Assembly (NCBI RefSeq): GCF_002897295.1
Contig: NZ_BEXF01000004.1
Location: forward strand, 310,001 to 374,000
Length of the DNA: 64,000 bases
Source of the DNA: Brevibacillus reuszeri
GTDB taxonomy: Bacteria > Bacillota > Bacilli > Brevibacillales > Brevibacillaceae
Direction of reading: 5' to 3'
In this document: positions 53,210-62,600 of the stretch, one piece after another
Layout of the letters: every line of letters starts with the position of its first letter
Position numbering within the stretch: position 1 is the first letter of the stretch
Notes under the pieces: model-generated
Databases searched by the model: none
The model's input: the letters and a program-made list of their open reading frames with translations, nothing else
Told to the model about the DNA's origin: nothing
Made by a program: the position numbers and the translations under genes

Positions 53210-53541
53210 CTCACTTCCATATATGGAGTGAGGTAGAGGCGCGAAAACCAAGAGTACCACCCTGAGATCGGGTATCTGTGAAGGGTATGGGAAAGGGGAA
53301 TTCGCCGAAGTATGGAGGAAAACCCGCTTTTCTCCACGCTGGGTCTGCATTGAATAAATGCAGGACTGTCATCTCGGCAATCACCAGTTGCCAGATGGAG
53401 TGCTATCTCACGGTGAGTCCGTGCGTAATCATGATGGTTGGTTCTGTCATGCTGCATGGACCGCGTGTATTGGAAGGGAGGAACCGGTATGTCGAAACAA
53501 TAGGCAGCGGCAGGTCTTATTCCTAGTCGATGCCTTTTTTT
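53210..53541 (+). promoter_or_regulatory. Lysine riboswitch (L-box) controlling lysC
   Basis: The 5' leader has the conserved L-box elements in order: GAGGTAGAGGCGCG, AAGAGTA, GCCGAAG, TGCATTGAATAAATGCA and GGAGTGCTATCTCAC. Helix P1 is GTGAGGTAG (53228-53236) with CTATCTCAC (53403-53411). The platform ends in a terminator at about 53502-53541 (AGGCA-CGGC with GTCG-TGCCT, T7). Lysine binding should favour the terminator and stop lysC transcription. Upstream, CTCAC(T)TCCAT-AT-ATGGAGTGAG (53210-53232) is a 10-bp hairpin that competes with P1. Confidence 0.95.
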
Positions 53542-53675
53542 AATAAAATGACATAATCGCTTAAAAAGAGAAATAGAGAAACCATACAAAAAAACAAAAA
53601 AAGAGATTATACAAATACAAAAAAGAAAAACATATAACGAACATCATTGGATATGAGAAAAGGGAGAGAAGCCGC

Positions 53676-54914
53676 ATGGGGTTGATCGTGCAGAAATACG
53701 GAGGCACCTCTGTAGGTACCATTGAGCGAATTTTACGAGTAGCGGACCGAATCATCACATACAAAGAGGAAGGGCATGATGTGGTCGTGGTAGTCTCTGC
53801 AATGGGCAAATCTACCGATGTCTTGGTAGACATGGCTAAGCAGATTACACCTTTCCCATCGGAGCGTGAAATGGATATGCTGCTGACCACGGGGGAGCAG
53901 GTTTCCATCTCGCTTTTGGCTATGGCCTTGCATACGAAAGGCTACGATGCCATTTCCTTGACTGGATGGCAAGCAGGCATTACGACTGAAGCGATTCACG
54001 GCAGAGCGAGAATCAAGCAAATTGATTCAGAGCGGATTCAAGCCGAGCTGGACCGTGGACGTGTCGTGATTGTGGCCGGCTTCCAAGGAATCAGTGATGA
54101 GGGTGAAATCACTACGCTCGGCCGCGGTGGATCGGATACATCCGCGGTTACATTAGCAGCAAGCCTGGGTGCAGACAAATGCGAGATTTTTACCGACGTG
54201 TCAGGTGTGTACACGGCTGATCCACGGATGGTCCCGGCAGCAAGCAAGCTGGACACTATCTCCTATGATGAGATGCTGGAATTGGCAAATCTGGGGGCAG
54301 GTGTACTACATCCGCGTTCGGTAGAGGCTGCTAAGAAATATAAAGTAAGGTTGGTGGTCCGCTCCAGCTTTACTGCTGAAGATGGTACGTACGTTGAGGA
54401 GGTTGCCAATATGGAAACAGGAAGAGTAGTGAGTGGAGTCGCTCATGACGAAGATGTCGCTAAAATTACGGTTGTCGGGATGCCTGCTAAGGTAGGTACA
54501 CTCTCTCGCCTATTTAATACCCTGGCGGACAATCAGGTAAACGTGGACATTATTATCCAAAGCTCTTACGATGCGGCAGTGACAAACATTTCGTTTACGG
54601 TAACAGGTGACGATCTGACCAAAGCCATAAATACGTTGAATGCCAATCAGTCAGAGCTTGGCTTTGAAAAAGTCGATTTTGAAGAAAATCTGACCAAAGT
54701 ATCCATTGTAGGCTCCGGTATGATCAACAATCCTGGAGTTGCAGCGGAAATGTTCCGCGTTTTGGCTGAGAAGGAAATTTCTATTAAAATGGTATCTACT
54801 TCTGATATCAAAGTATCATGCGTCATACCAGCCAGCTTGACTGAACTTGCCGTTTGCAGTCTCCATTCGGCTTATGGTCTCGATGTAGCTGAAACGGCTG
54901 TTGTTCACGGCTAG
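53676..54914 (+). CDS. lysC: Aspartokinase (lysine-sensitive), alpha subunit reading frame
   Basis: A 412-residue aspartate kinase II that makes aspartyl phosphate, first step to lysine, diaminopimelate (wall and spore dipicolinate) and threonine/methionine. Kinase domain 1-240 (KYGGTSVG near residue 6, TTLGRGGSDTSA around 148-159) and C-terminal two ACT domains. Downstream of a lysine riboswitch. As in B. subtilis, an in-frame ATG (residue 246) behind its own GAGGAGG gives the beta subunit. No other gene is in the transcript. Confidence 0.96.
   Translation: MGLIVQKYGGTSVGTIERILRVADRIITYKEEGHDVVVVVSAMGKSTDVLVDMAKQITPFPSEREMDMLLTTGEQVSISLLAMALHTKGYDAISLTGWQAGITTEAIHGRARIKQIDSERIQAELDRGRVVIVAGFQGISDEGEITTLGRGGSDTSAVTLAASLGADKCEIFTDVSGVYTADPRMVPAASKLDTISYDEMLELANLGAGVLHPRSVEAAKKYKVRLVVRSSFTAEDGTYVEEVANMETGRVVSGVAHDEDVAKITVVGMPAKVGTLSRLFNTLADNQVNVDIIIQSSYDAAVTNISFTVTGDDLTKAINTLNANQSELGFEKVDFEENLTKVSIVGSGMINNPGVAAEMFRVLAEKEISIKMVSTSDIKVSCVIPASLTELAVCSLHSAYGLDVAETAVVHG
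54411..54914 (+). CDS. lysC: Aspartokinase beta subunit (internal in-frame start)
   Basis: ATG 54411 is in frame with lysC and has GAGGAGG (54396-54402) exactly eight bases upstream; translation from here gives a 167-residue protein made of the two ACT regulatory domains. B. subtilis aspartokinase II is an alpha2-beta2 enzyme whose beta chain arises from exactly such an internal site. The conserved position and the ideal spacing make it likely here too. Confidence 0.8.
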   Translation: METGRVVSGVAHDEDVAKITVVGMPAKVGTLSRLFNTLADNQVNVDIIIQSSYDAAVTNISFTVTGDDLTKAINTLNANQSELGFEKVDFEENLTKVSIVGSGMINNPGVAAEMFRVLAEKEISIKMVSTSDIKVSCVIPASLTELAVCSLHSAYGLDVAETAVVHG

Positions 54915-54935
54915 CCGCTATCATTATCAAGACTC

Positions 54936-54962
54936 CCCCCTCTCCTCTACAGGTAGAGGGGG
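54936..54962 (+). terminator. Hairpin after lysC
   Basis: CCCCCTCT (54936-54943) pairs with AGAGGGGG (54955-54962), 11-base loop with an inner stem. No T-run on either strand, so terminator function is uncertain; convergent with yslB. Confidence 0.45.
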
Positions 54963-54982
54963 CTACTTATGTGAGCAGATGC

Positions 54983-55435
54983 TCACTTTTTGCTGCGTGC
55001 AATAATTCGAATCATACTACTTCCATCTATTTCTAACTGGGCTACGACTTCTGTTTGCTTCCACGACTCTAGCGCTCCGGCAATGATTCCTGCTTCCAAG
55101 GATAGCGTGCGGCTTAGGCGTTCAGGGGATTGATACTGGTAAATGGAATGGGAGAGCTTGTAGGTAATGCCTTGCTCTGATGACTCTACGAGGTCTAATT
55201 GACCCAGTCCCAGTCGCATGAACGGGTGAATGATACCAGTTTCAGCTGTGATCCGAATTTTTCGGCCCATTTCTTTGCCTAGCCAGTACAGAATAGGGCT
55301 CTCACTCTCGCCTAGCAAGGCGTTGGTCAGCGTTTCACGTAGTAGGTGGTAGCCTAAATAGGGCATGCTCATTCGCTCGGCATAAAGAATCGTTTGGGCA
55401 GGCAACAGGGCTGCCAGTTGATCCGTCTCTTTCAT
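54983..55435 (-). CDS. yslB: DUF2507 (YslB-like) protein
   Basis: A 150-residue protein of the V4R-like DUF2507 group: YLGYHLLRETLTNALLGESESPILYWLGKEMGRKI and FELVES-like LVESSEQGITYKL. Function unknown. Its place between lysC and sdhC, on the opposite strand, is the same as yslB in B. subtilis. The start ATG 55435 follows AGGAGGGAG on the minus strand. It is monocistronic. Confidence 0.88.
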   Translation of the reverse strand: MKETDQLAALLPAQTILYAERMSMPYLGYHLLRETLTNALLGESESPILYWLGKEMGRKIRITAETGIIHPFMRLGLGQLDLVESSEQGITYKLSHSIYQYQSPERLSRTLSLEAGIIAGALESWKQTEVVAQLEIDGSSMIRIIARSKK

Positions 55436-55557
55436 TTTGCTCCCTCCTGTCTGTACTAGACTATGAGAGAGTCTCTATTTTCATGACCAATCCTAGAGAG
55501 AAAAATAGCGTAATTGAACAAAGTTATTCTATCAATGTATTTAGTCTATTGATTGTC

Positions 55558-55586
55558 TTGACGCTCTCAGTCGACAAGAGTACAAT
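55558..55586 (+). promoter_or_regulatory. Sigma-A promoter of sdhCAB
   Basis: TTGACG (55558-55563), 17 bases, TACAAT (55581-55586); start near 55593. The 5' leader is then about 247 bases. Confidence 0.85.
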
Positions 55587-55592
55587 TGGATT

Positions 55593-55839
55593 TGGTCAAA
55601 GTTTTGCCCAACTTTTTTTCGTATTTTGACACATTCCGACAAGGTGGGACGAGACGAAAGACGGTTTTTTCGTCATGTCTAACGGGAATCGCAATGGGTT
55701 AGGATATTGGAGAAAGGTCGATACAAAAAGGTCGCAACCATTTTGTAGACCGTTTGCGGGCAGATCAGATTTTTTGAAAAACGTCGAGGCGTTTTTCACA
55801 AACTACGAGCGTTACATACATTGAAAGGGGGACCATGGT
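55593..55839 (+). promoter_or_regulatory. Long structured 5' leader of sdhCAB
   Basis: No gene is seen in this stretch. Hairpins: AAAGTT-TTGCCC-AACTTT followed by T4 (55598-55619, terminator-like and right after the start), GACGAAA/TTTCGTC (55653-55674) and TGAAAAACG/CGTTTTTCA (55775-55798). It could carry an attenuator, a protein site or RNA-based regulation; no known riboswitch was recognised. Confidence 0.5.
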
Positions 55840-56451
55840 ATGGCGAAAGGCCATAGCTTTCTCAGCCACAAGCTACACTCACTTCTCGGTTTGTTTCCGA
55901 TTGGGCTCTTCTTGCTGTTTCACTTGACAGCTAACTATCAAGCGACCCGCGGAGCCGAAGCTTTCAACCAGACGGTTGGACTGATTGAAAATGTTCCACT
56001 TCTATTGGTAGTTGAATTTGTCTTCATCTACATCCCAATCCTGTTTCACGCTGTTTACGGTCTCTACATTGCGTTCCAAGCGAAGCAAAACGTAGGGAAC
56101 TTCGGTTACTTCAGAAACCAAATGTTTCTGTGGCAACGGGTTACAGGTATCATTACCCTCATTTTCATTGTTTGGCACGTATGGGAAACCCGCATCGCAA
56201 AAGCAATGGGTGCACACGTAGACTTCGACATGATGGCTAACATTTTCAGCAGTCCTGCAATGATCGTATTCTACACTATCGGGATCATCAGCACGGTTTT
56301 CCACTTCTCCAACGGACTCTGGTCGTTCCTGGTTCACTGGGGAATTACGGTTGGACCGCGTTCCCAACGAGTTGCAACATACCTGACAATGGTCGTATTC
56401 GTAGTCGTAACTTTCATCGGCTTGCGCGCGATGTCGGCTTTCATTCTGTAG
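55840..56451 (+). CDS. sdhC: Succinate dehydrogenase cytochrome b558 subunit
   Basis: A 203-residue di-heme membrane anchor with five helices. Heme-ligand candidates are visible as His in LSHKLHSLLG, LFHLTANY, FHAVYGLY, VWHVWETR and FHFSNGLW, as in the B. subtilis SdhC. It passes electrons from SdhB to menaquinone. The start ATG 55840 follows AAAGGGGGA. sdhA comes 18 bases later. Confidence 0.96.
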   Translation: MAKGHSFLSHKLHSLLGLFPIGLFLLFHLTANYQATRGAEAFNQTVGLIENVPLLLVVEFVFIYIPILFHAVYGLYIAFQAKQNVGNFGYFRNQMFLWQRVTGIITLIFIVWHVWETRIAKAMGAHVDFDMMANIFSSPAMIVFYTIGIISTVFHFSNGLWSFLVHWGITVGPRSQRVATYLTMVVFVVVTFIGLRAMSAFIL

Positions 56452-56469
56452 GGATAGGGGGACTAAACA

Positions 56470-58227
56470 ATGGCAAAAGGTAAACTAATCATTGTCGGTG
56501 GTGGTTTGGCCGGCTTGATGGCTACCATCAAAGCAGCAGAAAAAGGCGTTCCCGTTGAGCTTTTCTCCCTGGTTCCCGTTAAACGTTCCCACTCTGTTTG
56601 TGCACAGGGCGGTATTAACGGCGCGGTAAACACAAAAGGGGAAGGCGACTCCACTTGGGAGCACTTCGACGATACAGTATATGGCGGCGACTTCTTGGCT
56701 AACCAACCGCCAGTTAAAGCAATGACCGATGCGGCACCTGGTATCATTTACATGCTGGACCGTATGGGTGTTATGTTCAACCGTACACCAGAAGGACTTT
56801 TGGACTTCCGTCGTTTCGGTGGAACCAAGCATCACCGCACTGCATTTGCGGGTGCAACGACTGGACAACAGCTGCTTTATGCACTGGATGAGCAAGTTCG
56901 CCGTTATGAAGCAGAAGGTCTGGTTACTAAGTACGAATATTGGGATTTCCTCGGAGCCGTTTTGGACGATACAGGAACCTGTCGCGGGATTACTGCACAA
57001 AACATGCGTTCCGGTGAAATTCAATCCTTCCGTGCAGATGCCGTTATTTTGGCAACAGGCGGTCCTGGTATCATCTTTGGTAAATCGACTAACTCGATTA
57101 TCAATACAGGTACAGCGGCTTCTGCTGCATACCAACAGGGCGTTATCTACTCTAACGGTGAAATGATCCAGATTCACCCGACTGCAATCCCTGGCGACGA
57201 CAAGCTGCGACTGATGTCCGAATCCGCTCGCGGTGAAGGTGGACGCGTTTGGACTTATAAAGACGGTAAGCCATGGTACTTCCTGGAGGAAAAATATCCA
57301 GCGTACGGTAACCTGGTACCGCGTGACATCGCGACACGCGAAATCTTCTCCGTCTGCGTAGATATGAAACTGGGTATCAACGGCGAAAACATGGTATACC
57401 TCGATCTGTCCCACAAAGATCCAAAAGAATTGGATGTTAAGCTGGGCGGTATCATCGAGATTTACGAAAAATTCGTTGGGGACGACCCACGTAAAGTTCC
57501 AATGAAGATTTTCCCTGCGGTTCACTACTCCATGGGCGGTATGTGGGTAGACTACAACCAAATGACCAACATCCCTGGTCTGTTCGCAGCGGGTGAATGC
57601 GATTACTCTCAACACGGTGCAAACCGTCTGGGTGCAAACTCCCTGTTGTCCGCGATCTACGGTGGTATGGTTGCAGGTCCAAAAGCAATCGAATATATTA
57701 ACGGCTTGAACCAGTCCTCTGATGATCTGTCTTCCACACTCTTTGACAGCTTCACTAGCAAAGAGCAAGCGAAGTACGACAACATCCTGAAAATGGATGG
57801 AACAGAAAATGCTTACCTGATTCACAAAGAACTGGGTGAGTGGATGACTGACAACGTAACGGTAGTTCGTTACAATGACCGTCTGCAAAAAACAGATGAC
57901 AAGATCGTTGAATTGATGGAGCGCTACAAAAAAATCAATATCAACGATACAAACAAATGGAGCAACGCTGGGGCTTCCTTTACACGCCATCTGTGGAACA
58001 TGCTCGTATTGTCCCGTGCGATCACAATCGGTGCGCTCAATCGTAACGAGAGCCGCGGTGCTCACTACAAGCCTGAGTTCCCTGAGCGCGATGACGAGAA
58101 CTTCATGAAGACTACAATGGCGAAGTACAATGCTGAAACCACTGCGCCAGAAATCTACTACGAAGACATTGACGTTTCGTTGATTGCACCGCGTAAACGT
58201 GACTATACGTCTGACAAGAAGCACTAA
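56470..58227 (+). CDS. sdhA: Succinate dehydrogenase flavoprotein subunit
   Basis: A 585-residue FAD protein of the TCA cycle and respiratory complex II. N-terminal FAD motif IVGGGLAGLMATIKAAEKG; the covalent-FAD segment SVCAQGGINGAVNTKGEGDSTWEHFDDTVYGG read in parts (His at the FAD-linkage position WEHF... is typical 'H' of HSxxAQGG: here RSHSVCAQGG); substrate site HPTAIPGDDKLRLMSESARGEGGRVW in parts; and SMGGMWVDYNQMTNIPGLFAAGECDYSQHGANRLGANSL in parts. Length fits the Gram-positive type (586 in B. subtilis). Confidence 0.97.
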   Translation: MAKGKLIIVGGGLAGLMATIKAAEKGVPVELFSLVPVKRSHSVCAQGGINGAVNTKGEGDSTWEHFDDTVYGGDFLANQPPVKAMTDAAPGIIYMLDRMGVMFNRTPEGLLDFRRFGGTKHHRTAFAGATTGQQLLYALDEQVRRYEAEGLVTKYEYWDFLGAVLDDTGTCRGITAQNMRSGEIQSFRADAVILATGGPGIIFGKSTNSIINTGTAASAAYQQGVIYSNGEMIQIHPTAIPGDDKLRLMSESARGEGGRVWTYKDGKPWYFLEEKYPAYGNLVPRDIATREIFSVCVDMKLGINGENMVYLDLSHKDPKELDVKLGGIIEIYEKFVGDDPRKVPMKIFPAVHYSMGGMWVDYNQMTNIPGLFAAGECDYSQHGANRLGANSLLSAIYGGMVAGPKAIEYINGLNQSSDDLSSTLFDSFTSKEQAKYDNILKMDGTENAYLIHKELGEWMTDNVTVVRYNDRLQKTDDKIVELMERYKKININDTNKWSNAGASFTRHLWNMLVLSRAITIGALNRNESRGAHYKPEFPERDDENFMKTTMAKYNAETTAPEIYYEDIDVSLIAPRKRDYTSDKKH

Positions 58228-58245
58228 GAGAGGAGGAAACTGATC

Positions 58246-58995
58246 ATGGCAGAAAAATTGATTCATCTAATTATCACTCGCCAAGATAGCCCTGACAGCA
58301 CTCCGTACAAGGAAGAGTTCAAGATTCCATACCGTCCTGGTATGAACGTAATTAGTGCGCTGATGGAGATTCAACGCAACCCGCTCAACGCACAAGGACA
58401 AAAAACGTCTCCAGTTAACTGGGAATCGAACTGCCTGGAAGAAGTTTGTGGTGCGTGCTCGATGGTAATTAACGGTAGACCACGCCAAGCGTGCTCTGCC
58501 CTGGTTGATAAGCTGGAACAGCCAATTCGTCTCGAACCAATGAGTACCTTCCCGGTACAACGCGACCTGTCGATTGACCGCAGTCGCATGTTCGATGCAT
58601 TGAAACGCGTAAAAGCATGGGTTCCAATCGATGGTACACATGATCTTGGACCTGGTCCTCGTATGCCAGAAGTAGAGCGTCAATGGGCGTATGAGCTTTC
58701 CAAATGCATGACTTGTGGTGTTTGCCTGGAGGCATGCCCGAACGTAAATGCGAAGTCCGATTTCATTGGTCCGTTCGCGATTTCCCAAGTTCGTTTGTTC
58801 AACCAGCATCCAACTGGTATGATGAACAAGCATGAGCGTCTGGAAGCATTGATGGAAGATGGCGGTATCGGTGATTGCGGTAACTCGCAAAACTGCGTAC
58901 AAGCATGTCCAAAAGGAATTCCACTCACTACTTCGATTGCTCATATGAACAAAGAAACAACCAAACATGCGGTGAAGAAATTCTTCTTCTCGTAA
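58246..58995 (+). CDS. sdhB: Succinate dehydrogenase iron-sulfur subunit
   Basis: A 249-residue protein with three iron-sulfur clusters: the 2Fe-2S ligands SNCLEEVCGACSMVINGRPRQAC (in parts), and two ferredoxin-like motifs CMTCGVCLEACPNV and CGNSQNCVQACPKGI for the 4Fe-4S and 3Fe-4S centres. It hands electrons from SdhA to the hemes of SdhC. ATG 58246 follows GAGAGGAGG. A strong bidirectional terminator follows. Confidence 0.97.
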   Translation: MAEKLIHLIITRQDSPDSTPYKEEFKIPYRPGMNVISALMEIQRNPLNAQGQKTSPVNWESNCLEEVCGACSMVINGRPRQACSALVDKLEQPIRLEPMSTFPVQRDLSIDRSRMFDALKRVKAWVPIDGTHDLGPGPRMPEVERQWAYELSKCMTCGVCLEACPNVNAKSDFIGPFAISQVRLFNQHPTGMMNKHERLEALMEDGGIGDCGNSQNCVQACPKGIPLTTSIAHMNKETTKHAVKKFFFS

Positions 58996-59005
58996 TAAGT
59001 ATGAC

Positions 59006-59050
59006 GAAAAAAGGCGTGCGCCGGATATCCGGTTTGCACGCCTTTTTTCT
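59006..59050. terminator. Bidirectional terminator between sdhB and the MarR gene
   Basis: AAAAAAGGCGTGC...GCACGCCTTTTTT, 13-bp stem with an inner CCGGATATCCGG palindrome; T-runs on both strands. Confidence 0.93.
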
Positions 59051-59495
59051 ATTCTTTTTGAGCCGATGCTGTTGCCGAACGCGCTAATTTTTCAAAGGTA
59101 GAAACTAAGCTTTCTAATTCTTCTGGCGTCAGGCAAGAGAAGTATTGCTGCAGCATTTCCAGCCTTTTTTGCTTTGCTTGAAGCAGGATCGATTTTCCGG
59201 CGTCTGTCAGTCGAATATGTACCACGCGTCGATCTTCTTCGTCACGATCCCGTATCACGTATTCATGCTTATCTAAGCGATCGATCATAGCTGTTATCGC
59301 GCTTGGTTTGACGACCATGGAATCTGCCAATTCACCGACAGTGCATTTTCCCTTTTGCTCAAGCTGATAAAGAATATAAAACTGTGGACCTGTTAAACCC
59401 GGGACAGGCTCAGACAATTGTGGTCCGATTACGCGCATGGCAGAACGAAACGCCTCCTGGAGACGCTCGATCGCATCTTGCACATTGTATGACAT
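59049..59495 (-). CDS. MarR-family transcriptional regulator
   Basis: A 148-residue winged-helix protein: LTGPQFYILYQLEQKGKCTVGELADSMVVKPSAITAMIDRLDKHEYVIRDRDEEDRRVVHIRLTDAG read in parts contains the MarR recognition helix and the DxRR wing. It stands alone downstream of sdhB, on the other strand; the target is unknown. Its own promoter has an extended -10 (TGGTATAAT; minus strand -10 at 59534-59539). ATG 59495 follows AAGGAG. No partner transporter is in the window. Confidence 0.9.
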   Translation of the reverse strand: MSYNVQDAIERLQEAFRSAMRVIGPQLSEPVPGLTGPQFYILYQLEQKGKCTVGELADSMVVKPSAITAMIDRLDKHEYVIRDRDEEDRRVVHIRLTDAGKSILLQAKQKRLEMLQQYFSCLTPEELESLVSTFEKLARSATASAQKE

Positions 59496-59533
59496 GCTGT
59501 TTCAGCTCCTTGTACCAATAGGCAACACACCTT

Positions 59534-59539
59534 ATTATA
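59534..59539 (-). promoter_or_regulatory. Extended -10 of the MarR gene
   Basis: On the minus strand the sequence reads TTTTTGGTATAAT: a perfect TATAAT with an upstream TGG. No good -35. About 40 bases before the MarR start. Confidence 0.55.
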
Positions 59540-59689
59540 CCAAAAATAAGCGGACTGTAATTTGACGCCTTTGCGTACATTCCATTTTTCCCTCGGCAGA
59601 AAGCTTCCATTTGTTAAGAAAGGGAATACCCAAGAGCTTCCCAGTGAAAACTTAAAACAATGGATGCTTTACCATAAAGGGGGCAAACG

Positions 59690-62600
59690 ATGAAAAAACA
59701 GGTACTCAGCTTAGGGTTGGCGTTGGTTTTGCTTCCCATAACGACAGTGAATACAGGCAGAGTCCATGCGCTTGCGGGAATAGACACCACAAGCTTTCAA
59801 ACACAAATCATGCAGGATTTGCAGGACGCTGCGATTCCAGAACAAGCCAAGAGGGTGACATCGAAGGAAGAAAGCCATTCACGCTTTTCTGTAGCGGATG
59901 AATGGCAGCGTGCCGAGCATTCCTTTTTGGGCGAGCAGGTCTCGATTGCGCAGACCTCAACCTTGGATATGATTGAAGCTACCGAGGCTTGGCAGGATGC
60001 AGGGGTAAGAGGAGAAGGAATGCTTGTATCTGTAGTTGATACCGGGGTTAATCCGAAGCATCCGGATATGCCTGCTCCACGTGACAAGCGATTGGCGCAG
60101 CAAAAATCAGGCTCTACGAAGAAAGTCATTCCCGGATACAACTGGGCTGACCGCAATCAAACAACAGAGGATGTCGGAGAATCGCAGCATGGTGTGCATG
60201 TATCGGGGATCATTGCGGCAAACGGAAAAATGAAGGGTGTCGCTCCTGAAGCACAAATTATGAGTCAAAAGGTCTTTTCCAATTATCAAGGAGAAGTGCC
60301 TGGATTAAGCGAATCCATCTTATTTGCCATTAACGATTCGGTCACGAAAAAAGCGGATGTAATCAACCTAAGTCTGGGCTCCTCGGCAGGCTATGTGGAC
60401 GAGGTAAACACCGAGCAAATGGCTGTCAAGCGAGCTGTAGACAACGGAGTGATCGTGGTTGCTGCTGCGGGCAACGATGCTTACTTTGGCAGCGACAAGG
60501 TGCGTGCGCAAAACCCTGACGTAGCTATGATCGGTTCACCAGGCCTCGCACCTGACGCATTTGCGGTCGCTTCTGTCAACGCAACTTCACTGGCAGGCTA
60601 CAGCTTCGGTGTACAAGGTGTACCTGGACTGGAACGAGTCGTTTACTTGCATGGACATGTCGCGACGGGAAACGCGATTAACCCGGTGACGACGCTGCTC
60701 AAGCCTTATCCGCTCGTCTATATGGGAAAAGGGAAAAAAGAAGACTACAACGTCTCGGTCAAAGACAAAGTCGTGCTTTTGGAGCGAGGAGACATATCGT
60801 TCGATGAAAAGCTTCGCCTTGCCAAGGAGGCAGGAGCTGTAGGAGCGGTTATCTACAATAATGAGACAGGGCCGGTGATGATCAGCGCGGAGCATTTGAA
60901 GCAAATCCCGGCTGTATCGGTCTTGAAGCAAATGGGTGAGAAGCTGGCGCAGGCGATAAAAAAGGGAAAGAAGGTAAGCATCACCTTTGATGGCGAGTAT
61001 GCGCAAAATCCGATGCCATATCCTGATGGCGGGACTATCTCTGCTTTTTCATCCTGGGGCCCTACGCCTGACTTGCAGTTCAAGCCAGAAATATCCGCGC
61101 CAGGCGGTGGAATTTTGTCGACGGTAAAAGACTCCGATTATGCGGTGAAAAGCGGGACATCTATGGCAACACCACATGTAGCGGGAGGGATGGCCCTGCT
61201 GAAGCAGGCCTACCAAAAGCAAGGAAGAAGTCTGCAGGGCAGGTCGCTTGTAGAGACGCTCAAAGCAGCAGCCATGAATACGGCACAGCCGATTATGGAC
61301 CCGCGGCAAAGTGTAGCTGCCTTTGAAAAAGCGCGTGCGCAAAAAATGCCCTACAGCCCTCGTGTGCAGGGGGCAGGACTCATGCAAATCAATAAGGCGA
61401 TCCAAACGCCTGTAATCATTGTTGATGCGAAAGGTAAGGCTGGGGTTTCTTTGGGGGAAATTGGCCCTACGACGACCTTTTCCTTATTCCTCGATAACAA
61501 ATTTGGCAAAAAGCCAATAACGTATCAGTTGCAGGACGAATTTGGGGTGCTGACTGATTTGCGCAAGGATGGCTTGAATCTGTTGACAGAGGGTCCACTC
61601 GCCGGGGCAAAGCTGCAGTTTTCTAATACGCAAGTCACCGTTGCTCCGGGAAAACGTAGTGAGGTGAAAGTGACGCTCCAGGTTCCCCAAGAGACAGCAC
61701 GAAATCTGTTTGCAGAGGGCTTTATTGCGTTTCAGCCTGATGACAAGGAGCTTCCAACCTTGCGTGTTCCTTACTTTGGCTTCTACGGGAATTGGAACGA
61801 GCCGCGAATCATGGACGAGCCAATGTGGGAGAAAGGAAGCCAGGAAAAGCGCACAGGGGTCAAAACAACGTGGTACCATGACAAGCGCAATGACAAATGG
61901 AAGTACCGTGACTACTTGGGGGTAACAGGTGTTGGCGAGGAAGGAGCAGCGAAAATCGATCCGACTCACATCGCTTTTTCGCCAAATGGTGACGGTCATT
62001 ACGATACGGCTGCTCCATCCATTACGTTTTTGCGCAATGCCCGTCAAGTGATCGTGGAGGTAACCGATCAATCTGGCAAGCCGATCCGGACGCTGGTGCG
62101 CGATGAAAAGGTGTCCAAATACGATCAGTCCAAGCTGGGTACGCCCTATTACTACACGGAGAGAGAAGCGTGGAGCTGGGATGGCAAAGCGTATGTTCCC
62201 GAAAAAGGAACCTATGAACAGGTAGCAGATGGCCAATATCACTTTAGCATCAAGGCCAAAATCGATGGACGAAATGCCAACTGGCAGACCTTGACCTTGC
62301 CGATCCGAGTGGATACGAAGCCACCAGTCATTTCTGCATCGGTGTCGGGAAATCGCGTGCAATGGAGCAGTCGGGACAAAGATATTCAAGGGTACTTACT
62401 ATATGTGAACGGGAAAAAAGTAGGAGGGCCTTACTCAGCCAAGGTAACGAGTACAGTCGTAAATCAGCCCGACAAAAAAATGAGTGTGGTTGCTTACGAC
62501 TTTGCGGGCAATATCAGTGTGGTTCATTTGAATGGGAAGAGCGATACGACCCCGCCATTCATCGAGTTTCCGGATGATCTATTCTCCTACCTGAAAATTT

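Noticed and set aside
53480..53503. GGGAGG followed by ATG TCG AAA CAA TAG in the L-box platform
   Set aside because: A four-codon frame with one Lys codon looks like a leader peptide, but the riboswitch explains the lysine control and the frame is too short to judge.
53278..53526. 82-codon ORF inside the lysine riboswitch
   Set aside because: It covers conserved L-box helices and the platform; no ribosome site, so not a protein gene.
56485..58266. 593-codon minus-strand frame opposite sdhA
   Set aside because: Striking in length, but sdhA is certain and long antisense frames arise from its codon bias; the product has odd composition and no family features.
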